From the NCBI GenBank assembly GCA_024663395.1, contig JANFAH010000038.1:124001-188000 (forward strand): a stretch of DNA of 64,000 bases, given 5' to 3'. Position 1 is the first letter of the stretch. The number at the start of each line of letters is the position of its first letter. The notes under the pieces were generated by a model. That model had not been told where the DNA came from. It made no database searches and was given only the letters and a program-made list of their open reading frames with translations. Below are positions 43,382-54,675 of this stretch, one piece after another. The position numbers were made by a program, and so were the translations under genes. The stretch comes from Pisolithus tinctorius. Its lineage: Eukaryota > Basidiomycota > Agaricomycetes > Boletales > Pisolithaceae.

Positions 43382-44625
43382 CTAGGCTGGGTACACCAAT
43401 GCAGATTGAGCATCTGATGTAAATGATTGATGTTCTATCACTGGCTATGCATTCATCTTATGTGGTGGTGCAGTCAGCTGGTTGTTGAAAAAGCAAACCT
43501 CTGTTGCTCTTTTGAGCACTGAGGCCAAGTATATGGCTGTTTTGGCAGCTGCAAAAGAAGCTATTTGGATCTGCACACTGCTTGGTGAAATAGACATAGC
43601 TGGGTGAGCTGACCCCACTTGTCATAACCATGCATTCACTCTAAGTCCTTACTCACTCCACACCCTCTTCCACCATCATTCACTCACTCTGCACCAACTC
43701 TGCCCAACTTCTATCAGTTACAAACCATCTCTGCTCTGACTGCTGTTGGACTTGTGTTGCTCTCCTACTGGACCAAGCAGACCATTCTCTGAGGGGTCAT
43801 GTGACTACCTTCAGACTTCTCCATGACAGTGCACAGTCAGGTACTCCACAGCATGCACACCACATGGTCCAGCACCTGGACTGTTTCCTTTTCTGGATGT
43901 TCTATGTTACCCATTCATATGTCCTCTGTCTACCCTTCATTCATCATCTAGGAAGTTTTACTTGAAAATTTCTGGGTCTCTGTATGTCAGTTCTGATTCT
44001 GGTTAGCTGTACCTCCATAGTAGTATAAAAGCATGTATCATACTCTGCCATTCCTCAGTATGTATATCAACTTAGTTCCTACTCCCTTTGTCTCTGTCTT
44101 CTGTCTGTCAGAGTTACCTCCAACTCCCTGTCTGTACTCTCCCTCTGAAATATGAGGGCTGAGATCATGCAAGGGGGTAGCACACAAGCTAAACCCAATG
44201 CACTCACTCTGCTCTGCCTTTGTCTTGGCAGACTTTGTTCCTGCCAACACTCTGCCAGTTGGAGTTCCATTTCTGTGTGTCGGACTTGCTTCCAAACCCT
44301 TCTCCAGACCTTGTCTAGCATCAGGAGTTGGTCAGAGTAGGCCTGGACTTGACACCACTCCTCTCCATGTTGACAATCAATCAGCAATCTTGTTGGCAAG
44401 AAATGCAATGTTTCATGATCATACATAACACATCTCTGCTTGTCATCACTTCATTCAAGAGAAGATCAAGTCAGGGGATGTCTCCATGGTGTACTTGTCT
44501 ACAAACAAGCAGCTGGAAGACATCTTGACCAAGGGACTTTCTAGAGATAAGCACATTTGTTTTTCTATTGGCTTAGGTGTTACTTATTGAGATATTCACT
44601 GTTGAGTGGGCATGTTGATGTGCTA
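43382..44625 (+). pseudogene. Second Ty1/copia RNase H fragment, split by F3
   Basis: It is collinear with 32335-32838: GYTNAD, SWLLKKQTSVALLSTEAKYMAVLAAAKEAIWICTLLGEID, interrupted at 43619 by LTR F3, then HVDNQSAILLARNAMFHDH and a C-terminus like DILTKGLSRDKH. It ends in the first bases of the copia LTR, where element B resumes. Confidence 0.82.
43620..44354 (+). repeat. Solo LTR, F-like (F3)
   Basis: The LTR is 735 bp with a perfect 5-bp duplication CCACT (43615-43619 and 44355-44359). The edges are TGTCATAACCATGC and TGGACTTGACA, and the TATA-like AGTATAAAAGC lies near 44022. The termini resemble both family A and family F. Confidence 0.85.
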
Positions 44626-44886
44626 TGAGTCAAAGTGTGGAGAGCTGGTGCAAACAAAACAAAACAACACCAAAGACAATAAAAAGTGAGTGGTGGTTTA
44701 CCTCCACAGAACCTGGAGGGCAGAAAAATCTATAATGGAGGAATTTCAATGGCAGGTGCTGCTAGTGCAAGTCATCAATGAGTTACACAGAAGCAGATGA
44801 CCAAGTGATGACTGGATGGGGGACACTAAATGGAACAAAGGTAATCAGCCAAAAGGACTCCTAGCACAAGTCATTGTCAAGTTATG
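44626..44886 (-). mobile_element. Element B fragment (other end)
   Basis: It starts TGAGTCAAAGTGTGG and follows B2 24940 onward until palindrome P2b inserts at a TA (44887-44888). It inserted in the copia LTR start TGTTGATGTGC. Confidence 0.65.
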
Positions 44887-44888
44887 TA

Positions 44889-45865
44889 CAGTGAGGGACA
44901 AAAGCATTGCAATGTTTGTGAGGTGTTAATTGTTGCTGATGTAGCTCAGGCTATTCTGCTGTAGCTAATCATGATACCTATACCATTGGAAAGGGGTGAC
45001 TCTAAGCTTTCCAGAGCACTAAGTTGCAGTCCAAAACAAAGGAATACATGCTGAGATACACCCTATTCTTTCTGAAAAGTGCATTGCAATGCTTTTGTCC
45101 CTGACTGGTGAAATAGTGAAAAGTGACCTTTTGATGGGATTAAGGGTGAGGGCATGAAGGGTGTGAAAATTGATTACATAATAAACCACATGATCTTCCA
45201 GATGATTTGCCAGCATGTAAACAATTACAAACATTGGGCTTGTACCATTAACCTGTTCAGATAACCACACCTTCAGGCCACTGGTGCCCAGTGTAAGAGA
45301 CTGATATTGAGCAAAATACAACAGATAACATACCTGGTGCCCAGTGTAAGAGACTGAAGGAAAACTTCACTGGGCACACAGCTGTAAGTGCGCAAAAATG
45401 ATAAACAAAGATAAACAATAAACAGAAACAAATCAAGGACACTTAGAGCGAAGCTAAGTGTCCAATACTAGTCTGTAGGATTAGATGGCAATGTAACAAA
45501 TAGAGAAATGGAAAGGGAGGTGCACAGGCACCTAAAGTGAACATAACCCTCCCTCTTTTACCACAACTCATGAAATCATCTTGCGAGCTCACATGGTCAT
45601 TTTCTCAAGGAATTCTTATCAAATACTGGTGGCCACAGTGCCATCAGTATAACATGCTCTCAGAACCATCAGTCCCTTAAAAAACCTGCTGTCAGTCATT
45701 CCCTGGACTGTTTCCCCCCTCATGCCTGATGTGTTCTGGGACTCATCAGTACTTCGGAAGGCTGAGAATGTTTTGGAGGTCAATCTGGCACTTCAGAACA
45801 TGATTGACAAACCAATCCCCTCTCAACCAATGCATTTCTGGCACAGGAACACTGGTATGGGAAGT
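44889..45865. mobile_element. Half of palindromic element P2 (P2b), carrying solo LTR I
   Basis: It starts CAGTGAGGGACAAAAGC at a TA and follows the left arm of P2 to its centre (ATTTCTGGCACAGG), where it is fused to the truncated T4 LTR at about 45865. The right half is missing. Solo LTR I interrupts it. Confidence 0.8.
45254..45543. repeat. Solo LTR I (290 bp)
   Basis: TGTTCAGATAACC...CTAAAGTGAACA with inverted ends TGTTCA/TGAACA, flanked by a perfect 5-bp duplication TAACC (45249-45253, 45544-45548). Inside, CTGGTGCCCAGTGTAAGAGA occurs twice. No relative is in the window. Confidence 0.88.
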
Positions 45866-46128
45866 ACTGGTCTCCATACTATAGATACTTCTAGTATATA
45901 AACTCTTAGATACTCAGCCTGTAGTCTCCAGTCTGAAATCAAATAAGTTCTATCTGTAACTCTTGGCCTCAGACTTAGACTGTGAGGGAATAGCACTGCA
46001 TCACCAGTCACTAAGTCCAATCAGTCCATCCCTTGTATCTCTGCCCCTTTCCTCTGATCCTGACCTCTCAGCCTTGCGCCTGCTTCAGTCTCCAGTCCAG
46101 CCTCAACCCAGACACCCTGAACTTGACA
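45866..46128 (+). repeat. T4 5' LTR, 5'-truncated
   Basis: It begins in ACTGGTCTCCATAC, has the AGTATATAAAC TATA box (45893), AGTCTGAAAT at 45930-45939 and the end GAACTTGACA. The PBS ATTTCAGACT is at 46131-46140, two bases after the end and exactly complementary to 45930-45939. Confidence 0.85.
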
Positions 46129-46166
46129 GTATTTCAGACTCACCACTTGTGTGGGTCTAACATATC

Positions 46167-47557
46167 ATGGCAACAAAGACTCATTTCCAACCTCCCCATG
46201 GCTGCTCTGCCACCAACCCCAACTCTGCCTCAGCCAGTGGGACTCACTGCAAGACAGCACTAGCTACCTTGGGTACCACTAGGCGATTCTCCAGATCCCA
46301 CTAGCCTTTCAGGGGCTTTTCAGCCCAAACATCCAATACCCCTACCCCATGTCACCCCATTGCTCCCATCCCCAGTGGTGATCCTGGGGATGAAGGGCCA
46401 GACAACAATGATAACAACAACCCTGACGATGATGACCCCAGCAATGGTCCCAGTGATGATGGGCCCAGTGATAATAATCTGGATGAGAATGACCCAGAGG
46501 ATGAACTGGACTTCCCAGACCTGGACACCAAACCCACAGTCGCAGTCTTTGACAGTCTTGCAAAGGCCATCAAGCTACTGGCCCACAACACCCACACTAG
46601 CCCCAAGTCCCCAAGCAGGACCAAGTTGCAAGAGCCTGATACCTTTGATGGTACCAACCCCAAGATGCTTCATGCTTTCTTTATTCAGTGTGAGCTGAAC
46701 TTTCAAGACCAGCCTTGGGCTTTTAGGACTGACCACACTAAAGTCATCTTGATGCAGTCTTACCTCAAGGGCATGGCTCTTCAATGGTTCAAGCCAGACT
46801 TGCTCAGAGTCAAGGACCCCAATGACCAGCCTCTCTGGATGGACTCCTGGAGGGAGTTCATCCTGGAGTTACAAACCACTTTCAGACCTCATGACCCAGT
46901 TGCTGATGCCAAGAGTCAGCTTGACCACTTGCATATGAAAGACAACCAGTGCATCAACAAGTACATAGTTGACTTTAATTGGCTTGCTTCACAAGTCCAA
47001 GGCTATGGTGACAGTGTTCTGCACCATCACTTCTACTCCAGCCTCCCAGACTAAATCAAAGATGAGGTCTGTTGGGTTGGCAAGCCCCAGACTGTTCATG
47101 AGCTCTGCCACCCTGCCCAAGAGATAGATGCAGCTATTGGGAGCACAAGGAAGAAATCCAACAGGCAAGTAAGCATCAGGGCTTGTCCTCCACTAATAAC
47201 AACAAGTCTGGCAGCTCCAGCAACAACAATCAGCCCAAGACTGGTCAAGAGAAAGCCAAGACCAGCAACAATAACAACTCCAGATCTTCCCCCAAGCCAG
47301 CTTCATCAAAGCTGGGCAACAATAATAACAGCAACTCATCTAAGCCCAAGCCTAGCAAACTTGGGAAGGATGGGAAGCTCACCCCAGAAGAACACAAGTG
47401 TCACATAGACAGAAACCTCTGCATGTTTTGCAGAGGGTCTGGTCACTTTGCTGATAAATGCCCCAAGAAAGCTGGAAAGGCCAAGGCTCACACCACAGCC
47501 ACCACCAAGGCCACACTGGCCTCGGGCTCAGGTTCTACCCCTGAGACAAAAAAATAG
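46167..47557 (+). pseudogene. T4 gag
   Basis: The ATG at 46167 starts MATKTHFQPPHGCSATN. A stop near 46302 is followed in frame by the acidic tract and the capsid FDGTNPKMLHAFFIQCELNF, WMDSWREFILELQTTF and YIVDFNWLASQVQGYG. A TAA near 47053 replaces the arginine of PDRIKDEV, and a frameshift follows. The linker (NNNSRSSPKPASSK) and zinc knuckle CMFCRGSGHFADKC end at A7 TAG 47548-47557, the same slippery arrangement as T2. Confidence 0.9.
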
Positions 47558-48300
47558 GTAGCAGCTCACAGGACTCTGCACAATCCAGGAGCTGCATTGA
47601 CTCCAGTTGTGCAAACTTGGAGGCTAAACTCAATGCATCTGCTCTTTCCAGTCCAAACTTTTTGACCCTGGATATCACTATAGAAAACCCAGAATTACCT
47701 TGGCTTCATACACTAGTGGACTCTGGCTCCACTCATTGTTTCATAGATAATCACTTTGCTAATCAACATTCCTTTACCCCCTACTTGGTCTCACCAATCT
47801 GACTCTGGTGTTTTGATGGATGTCCACTTTTACCATAACTCAAGCAGTAGATGTCAATATCCACTTCACATCCAGAGATGTCACACCAGTGACCCCGTAT
47901 CTTGCCCAGTTGGATTTCTGAGTGTAAGATAGTTCTCAGACATGACTGGCTCACCCACTACAATCCATTGATTGATTGGGTATTGGGCAGTCTAACATTC
48001 CAGACTCCTGCACAAGGAATGCCAACCCCATCAACACCCCCTGTAAGCCTGGTTCCCACTGGCCTTCCTGATCCCAGTCCTAGTGACCAACCTGGCCTTG
48101 TGCCATCTGTACCAGTCTCCAACTCCCCAGCTTGCATCCCCCTGAAGGCCCCTCTTGTCTCCCTAATCAATGCAGCTGCCTTTGTGCATGCCTGCAAACT
48201 AGAAGGGTCTGTCCAATTCCAACTTCAGCTCTGCCCCTTGGACTTGGCTCAAGCCTGATCAGCCTCAGCTTCCCCTCCTCTGGCCTTACCCAATGTCCTG
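47558..48300 (+). pseudogene. T4 protease region
   Basis: LVDSGSTHCFIDNHFANQHSF near 47715, then TGA 47800-47802 after YLVSPI (shared position with T1 and T2), a small deletion near 47820, and ECKIVLRHDWLTHYNPLID near 47920. The Pro-rich spacer leads to the RT leader. Confidence 0.85.
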
Positions 48301-49650
48301 GAAGAATACCATGACTTTGCTGATGTATTCAGCAAGGCCTTGGCCTCGACACTCCTGCCACACTGGGAGTATGACCTGAAGATAGAGCTTGAAGAAGGAA
48401 CAACCCCACCTCTCAGCACCATCTACTCACTGTCCCCAGTTGAGCTGCAAGCTCTCCAGACTTTCATCAATGAGAACCTCACCACCAGTTTCATTTGTCT
48501 GACTTCCTCCCCCTATGCTGCACCAGTCCTCTTTGTCAAGAAGCAGGACAGCTCCCTCTGGCTCTGTGTAGACTTCCATGGCCTGAACAAAATCACTAAG
48601 AAGGACCACTGCCCACTCCCACTCATCTCTGACCTCTTAGATTCACCAAGCTGAGCCAAGATCTATACAAAGATTGATCTTCAGCATGCCTACCATCTCA
48701 TCCAGATTGCCCTGGGTGATGAATGGAAGACTGCCTTTCAGACTCAGTATGGATCCTACAAGTGGTTAGTAATGCCTTTCAGCCTCACCAATGCCCCAGC
48801 CACCTTCCAATGCTTTGTGAATACCATCTTTGCAGACATGTTGGATGTCTGCATAGTCATCTACCTGGATGACATTCTAATCTACTCTGGAGATAAGGAG
48901 TCCCATAAGCAGCATGTCCAAGAGGTGCTCTGCTGGCTTCAGCTTCACACCCTTTACATGAAGCTGGAGAAGTGTGAGTTCCACTCAGACTTGGTCAAAT
49001 ATCTTGGTTTCCATCTTTCCCCCACCAGCCTCACAATGTCCAAGGCAAAGGTTCAGACCATCTGCAATTGGCCCAAGCCTCACAAGGTCAAGGACATTCA
49101 ATCTTTCCTTGGCTTTGCCAACTATTACTGCTGTTTTATATTCAACTACTTGGACATTGTCATACCATTGACCCAGCTTACTCACAAAGGTGCCCCTTGG
49201 AACTTTTCTGAGGAGTGCTGCCAGTCATTCAATAACCTCAAGGCTGCCTTCACCACTGCACTGGTCTTAACTCATTTCATCCCTGGGGTCCCCATCACCA
49301 CTGAGACCAATGCATTGGACTATGCCATTGCTGGCATTCTATCTATTACCTGTGGCAATGGCCAGATACATCCAGTCACTTTCTACTCCTAAACCCTAAC
49401 TGCCCTGGAGTTGAACTATGATACTCATGATAAGGAATTGCTTGCAATTTTTGAAGCATTCTGGACCTGGTGCCACTACCTTGAAGGCTTGGCCTCACCA
49501 GTTGATGTTGTCACTGACCATAAGAACCTGGAGTACTTTTCTACCTCTAAGGTACTCACTCGCTGGTCTGAATTCCTTTCACAGTTCAATATGATCATCA
49601 GGTTCAGGCCCAGTAAGCTTGGGGCTAAGCCTGATGCCCTAACTAGACAA
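48301..49650 (+). pseudogene. T4 reverse transcriptase and RNase H
   Basis: LEEGTTPPLSTIYSLSPVEL, APVLFVKKQDSSLWLCVDF, a TGA near 48652 (SPS*AKIY), then VMPFSLTNAPATF, YLDDILIYSGDKES near 48863 and KVQTICNWPKPHKVKDIQSF. RNase H shows TNALDYAIAGILS and [15 protein letters not shown] with a TAA near 49390 between. A short deletion follows KVLTR before WSEFLSQF. Confidence 0.9.
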
Positions 49651-51261
49651 TGGGACATCTACCCCAAAGAGGGGGATAGTGGCTATGCCCAAGTAAACCT
49701 GCAGAACCTGAGACTGGTCTTCACCCAGGAGCAACTAGCAGTCTCCCTTTGTGCCACTTACCTTGAGTACCCAGTCTTACAGGCAGTTGTGCTAATGGAT
49801 ATAGAAAAGCTCCATAATGATATCCTGACTGCACTACCAGATGACCCAGTCTCACAAATCCACCTGTCTGACATGTCTGATCCCTGGTGGTCAGTAGATG
49901 ACACTGGTTTCCTTTGGCTTGATGGAAGGATCTAGGTGCTGGACTCAAACAACCTTCACCTTAGGGTCTTGTGCCTCAAGCATGACCACCCTCTGTCCAG
50001 CCACTTCAGCCAAAACCACACCCTAGAGCTCATCTGGCATGAGTACACCTGGCCTGGCCTCAGGACATTTGTCAAAGACTATGTCCAGTCCTGCATGGCC
50101 TGTGCTTGGGCTAGGGTTCCCCACCACCAGCCTTATGGCCTCCTCAAGCAACTTCCAGTGCCAGAGAAACCATGGAATTCCATATCTATGGATTTCATTG
50201 AGCAGCTCCCAGCCTCATCCAGCTTCACAGCCATCCTCATAGTAGTTGACCAGCTTTCCAAGCAGGCCATATTCATCCCAACCCACGACACTGTCACAGC
50301 CCCAGAACTTGCCAGACTTTTCTTACTCCATGTCTTTTCTAAGCACAGAGTGCCAGCCCATGTAACCTCAGACCAAAGCTCAGAGTTTGTGTCCCACTTC
50401 TTCTGGTCACTTGGTAAGGCCTTAAATATATGTTTACACTTCACTTCAGGCTACCACCCTGAAGGTGATGGCCAGATCAAAAGGACCAACCAGACTCTTG
50501 AACAGTACCTCTGAGTGTACTGCAACTACCAGCAGGACAATTGGGCCAACCTCTTACCTCTAGCCAAGTTCACATACAACAATGCCCCTAGTGCTACTAC
50601 TGGCATTTCACCCTTCTTCACTAATAAGGGATACCATCCTAGTATCTCGGTGTACCTGGAGCATGATCTCACCTCTGCTCAGGCTCATGACTATGCAGTC
50701 AACTTAGACTCACTGCACCAATACCTACGGGAAGAAATGACCCTTGCCCAACAATGATACCAAGGCCCAGCTGATGCTAAACACATGCCAGCCCCAGACT
50801 TCAAGGTCAGTGACCAGGTATATGTCAAAGCCAGGTACTTCTGGTCAACCTGGCCTTCCAAGAAGCTCTCAGAGAAGAACCTTGGACCATATCTGGTCAT
50901 AGCTCAGGCTGGTACCCATTCATTCACATTGTGCCTGCCAGACTCAATGTGTGTAGTCCATCCAGTCTTCCATGTTTCCCAACTTGAACCAGCCATCCCT
51001 AATACCATCCTGAACAAGACTCAACCACCACCCCCACCAGTTGAAGTTGACAGCAAACTAGAGTTCAAGGTAGCAGAAATCCTCAACTCCAAGGTCAACC
51101 AGCATTGCCAGTGTTGGCTTCAGTATCTAGTCCAGTGGACCAGCTACAAAGGGACTGATGAAGAAACTACTTGGGTGCTTGCTACAGAGCTAGACAATGC
51201 TTCTGAACTTGTACAAGAGTTCCACTCCCACTACCCCAGTAAACCTGGCCCATACCAATGA
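49651..51261 (+). pseudogene. T4 integrase and chromodomain
   Basis: [17 protein letters not shown] contains the central polypurine-like tract. TAG near 49934 interrupts before the HHCC domain (CMACAWAR). The DDE core is SMDFIEQLPASS, VTSDQSSEF and GDGQIKRTNQTLEQ, with TGA 50512-50514 where T1 has CGA. After another TGA near 50757 the chromodomain segment runs to 51261: CWLQYLVQWTSYKGTDEETTW. Same architecture as T1-T3. Confidence 0.9.
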
Positions 51262-51438
51262 GGACCAGTCTCAACTGGCCTCAACTTCTTTTCTGTTTTC
51301 TATTGGTATCTAGTTTTCCTTTTGATCTCTTATTTACCTTGTTTTCCCTTCTTGTTTCTCTTACTTTACTGTAGAACACTGGACACCAGACACATCACAT
51401 TTGCAGAGAAGAGTGACAAGGGTGCTATGCTATGAAAA

Positions 51439-52250
51439 CTACTTGGCCATACTCTCATCCTCCCCTTTGGACTCTTCCTCTTCGCCCTTGCTGTGTGCCT
51501 TCTACCACTTGGCTGCCTCGTGCAACTCTTCAGAGTCAAGCTCAGAAGAGCCTGAGTCTGAGGGAGAGACTGCCATGCCAAAGCTGTAGGACTCATCAAG
51601 CAGTGACTCAAGCACATCAGCTATGTACCCCAAATTCTCGACTGCAGTTTCATGAAGCTCAAACAGGCTGGCCAGGTTGTTGGCAATCAGCCCTGCTACA
51701 TTGATAAGGTGCTCAAGCCTGTCTTCCAAGCCAAAGTACCTATCTGTGCTGGCCTCCCTCATCCTGCTCCTGCCAGCCTCGGGCTTGTCAAGGTCCAGTA
51801 CCTCAGTCATCCTTGCACTCATTTTCACCCACTTCTGTTTGCTGGGCCCAGCTTCAGCATTTTCCTCATCAACCTTCCTCTTCTTGCCTTTGTCAGCCCT
51901 CCTGTCAGCCTTGGGACTGGACTCAGCATCCTTCCCATCCCCAGGCCAGAGACACTTGCCTTTCAATTGGTTGCATCACACACAGGCAATGCACTTCTTC
52001 TTACCATCTACAATGAACTCACAGATGGTTTTGGCCTGGGTACAGCAGGTACAACTAAGAGGATTGTCAAAGGGGATATGCACAAGGTTGAAGAGTCACT
52101 CACCCAGGGTCCATGACCACCTTCTTCACCTCCCCCCCAGTCTCATCACCCTTGCCAGCCTTGGCCTTGTGTTTTCACTTGGCCTCCCTTTCCTCCTTGG
52201 CCTTGCATCTCTCTTCATCCTCATGTGCCCTTTCCTCCTCAGCCTCCCAC
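51439..52250 (-). pseudogene. Antisense zinc-cluster gene of T4 (truncated by G)
   Basis: Exon 2 keeps C-TCC-type Cys pairs with C-EFIVDGKKKCIA-C spacing and NQLKGKCLWPGDGKD; a TGA lies within the second Cys pair region (CV*C). The Lys-rich segment, LDLDKPEAG, LEDRLEHLINVAGLIANNLA and the acidic tail follow, with a TAG near 51502. The intron shows GTGAGT and CTTAG. Exon 1 is cut after about 150 bp by the G LTR. 51262-51438 is the T4 region after pol, with no gene. Confidence 0.72.
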
Positions 52251-52716
52251 TGTAGGGAACAAGTTTGAGTTCCCTACAAGAAGCCATCTTGGTCAGGGGT
52301 TTAGGGGTGGAGGATTTCTTTTTGTTTTATTTATTTCTTTTGTTTTTCACATTTGTACCACTGGACTTAGTGGCAAGCAGCCGTGTTGCTGACTAAGCAC
52401 ATGTGCTGTGTTTGTGCAAGTTCAGTTTACCCAAGAAGGAATCAATGTCAACAGGCCCTCAGTAGTAGGGTGATTTTGTCCTGCAATTTGGCAAGTTTTT
52501 GAAGTTAGATTTATTACTTTGGGGAGTACCCAAGGTGCCAGGAGGACTGGCAAGAGTTATTGGACAGACAGAGCCAGGTGTCCTTTCTAGTTCACATTTT
52601 TACACTCTTACTCCACTTCTTTTCTCCAGAGAGAACCTCCCTTTTGGGTCAAGCACAAATCTCACCCATCACTGATAATTTCTATTTCTAGGTACCTTCT
52701 ATTACCTTTTCCTACA
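52251..52716 (+). repeat. G 5' LTR
   Basis: TGTAGGGAACAAGTTTGAGT then TCCCTACAAG, a self-complementary start, and the end CTTTTCCTACA. It resembles the E, H and J LTRs (TTTTGTTTTATTTATT, CTGACTAAGCAC). Confidence 0.8.
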
Positions 52717-52718
52717 TC

Positions 52719-52737
52719 TGGAGCCCACCACAAGGGG
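52719..52737 (+). promoter_or_regulatory. tRNA-type primer-binding site of G
   Basis: TGGAGCCCACCACAAGGGG lies two bases after the LTR end. Compared with E (CGCGAG) it reads CACAAG, i.e. CpG sites changed to CpA. Confidence 0.65.
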
Positions 52738-52803
52738 GGTTCTGTCCATTTTGGGGAAAGAAGCCACCTTTTTATCACCAAATGAAGTTTTTGCTGGATT
52801 AAG

Positions 52804-54373
52804 TTGGACAAGCTAAGTACTCAGAATTTTGGTTCTAGTTACAGTCTACACTCAGGAACTCCAGAGTTTTCAGAATTATTTTTTTTTAAGCAGCAAATGT
52901 TGAGCAAGCAACAAAGTCAAAGATCCCTTGAGCTGAGAAGCAAGTCTGAAGGGAAATTAATAGTTGATTTTCTGCGAAGAAGCCATGAGAATGCGCCAAG
53001 AGAGCTCAAGGGAATGCCACTGAGGCATTCAAGGGACACCCCATGGTTCTCAGGGTATGCATCTGACCTTTTTAGGTATTTCAAAGAGGTTTGAAGTCTT
53101 TGCAAGCGTGAGAATTGCTTCGATGACCAAGAATGGGTGAAATGGGTTTGCTGGTATGCAAGCAGCGAAGTCTCAGACTCATGGTATGAATTTGTTGAAG
53201 ATCAGCTGAGTTGGCCTGAATTCATGGTGGCCATTGTGCATTTGTATCCTGGGTCCCAGAAATTGGATAAACAGCATTCAAGAGATGACCTTTATAGTCT
53301 TGTTGACAGTCAAGCAAGAAGAGAGATTTGTACACAGGAGGAACTAACAAATTACAGGCTTTATTTTCTTGACTTATCAACATATCTATGGGTTTCGCAG
53401 CAACTTGAGGCCGACAAGCTTGAAGACCTTTATCTACAGGGTTTCAACAAAGAATTTCAGTGCAAAATTGTGTGGAAAATGCAATGCAACGATCAATGGC
53501 AACATTCTGACAACCCATGGCCCATGCAGCAAGTAACATACACAGCCACATGACTACTATGCAAAGGGTTTCACTCAGAGCGAGCATGAACAAGCACAGA
53601 AGACTACTATGAGCCTCGAAATGACCAGGGAACTAGTTCAGACAAGCAGCAACAGCCTACAAAGTCTTTTCCAAGTTTGTCAATGCACAGCTCACTGACA
53701 ACTGATGTACAGGAATCTATGGAATTACTGGAATGCACACAGCATGAGCAAATACTGATGTTAGTGTCAGTGAGTCACATGCAGCCACCAAGCTCACCCA
53801 AGAAGACAAAGAGTGAAGACCCAAGCCCAGGCAGGCTTGTCAAAGCAGCAGCAACAGCCCATTTCGAGACAAAGGAGTTTTCTTTGAGTATGAATGAACT
53901 ACTGACTACAGAATTCCAGGAAACAGCAAAGCTCAAGTGAGTCGAACCAGTGGTAGTGGAAGATCCACTCACAACGAAAGTCTCATTTGAATTCAAGGCA
54001 AATTACAACACTCAAAGGGGTTTTTCATTTTGTTCATATCAAGTTTCTCTGATGGCTACCAGTGTGTCACTACAGGAGTCCTACCTAAGAGGTCAAGGCA
54101 ATGAAAGAAGCGGCCTCAGAGTTCCAGTCAGCAAAGACACACATCAGTTAACTGACAACCTGTTCATATCAAAGACACCACTCGAATTCAAAGCAGAAAG
54201 GCTTGAAGAACATGCAAAACCCACAAGAGTTGAAGTTGAAGAGCTCAAAACACTCACAGGCAGTCTTGAAACAAAAAGGTTGGCATACAAAGAGATCACT
54301 GACTCACACACTGCACTGCAGCACATGAATCACATCAAGTCAAAGGTTACTGCAAGAAGAATCAGGATTGAGA
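52804..54373 (+). pseudogene. G gag-like gene, first part
   Basis: One frame runs to the V insertion with only a few stops: TGA near 53092, 53551, 53587 and 53938, several where arginine CGA is plausible. The capsid-like part reads TPWFSGYASDLFRYFKEV, VKWVCWYASSEVSDSWYEFVEDQLSWPEF, VHLYPGSQKLDK and LQGFNKEFQCKIVWKMQ, similar to Ty3 Gag of Agaricomycetes. The C-terminal part is Ser/Glu/Lys-rich with coiled-coil character (ERLEEHAKPTRVEVEELK). No zinc knuckle is seen. It continues at 62032. Confidence 0.6.
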
Positions 54374-54425
54374 CCCAGTGAAAACTGGACATCACCAGGT
54401 GTGACCCCGTGCGATGAGATATTAG
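54374..54425 (+). repeat. V left terminal inverted repeat
   Basis: It pairs with 61973-62024; the first 33 bases are identical and the next ~17 differ at a few CpG-type positions. Up to 54675 there is subterminal sequence with repeated GCGATCGTT units (near 54518-54545) and no gene. Confidence 0.88.
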
Positions 54426-54675
54426 TTTCCTCATTAGGACTATGCTTAGATAACATGAAATATTACCAAATCTCAGATTGAAGCTTTTTGCAGTGCTTTG
54501 CTTTGCCTTTGTGCTTGCGATCGTTGCGATCGTTGCGATTTGCGATGTGGTGGATCCACACATCGTCGTTACCATTGTCGACCTCGGCGCTGCAAAGCAT
54601 TAGATGGGTTTTTTCGCATTTGCAAAGCAATGTAAAGCTTTGCAACTCGTACTCTGCTAACAGCTAAGTACTAAT

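Larger units (their letters stand above)
45866..52250 (+). mobile_element. Ty3/gypsy chromovirus copy T4 (both ends truncated here)
   Basis: The 5' LTR is truncated at a fusion with P2b. The full series gag, protease, RT, RNase H, integrase, chromodomain and antisense gene follows. Element G inserted in exon 1 of the antisense gene at 52250; the rest of T4 should lie beyond the right edge. Confidence 0.9.

Noticed and set aside
42480..44886. B3a, copia fragment and B3b read as one complete LTR-internal-LTR element
   Set aside because: The copia fragment has its own LTR start (TGTTGATGTGC) before B3b, and the TATA box and ORF of B point opposite to copia, so B more likely inserted around it.
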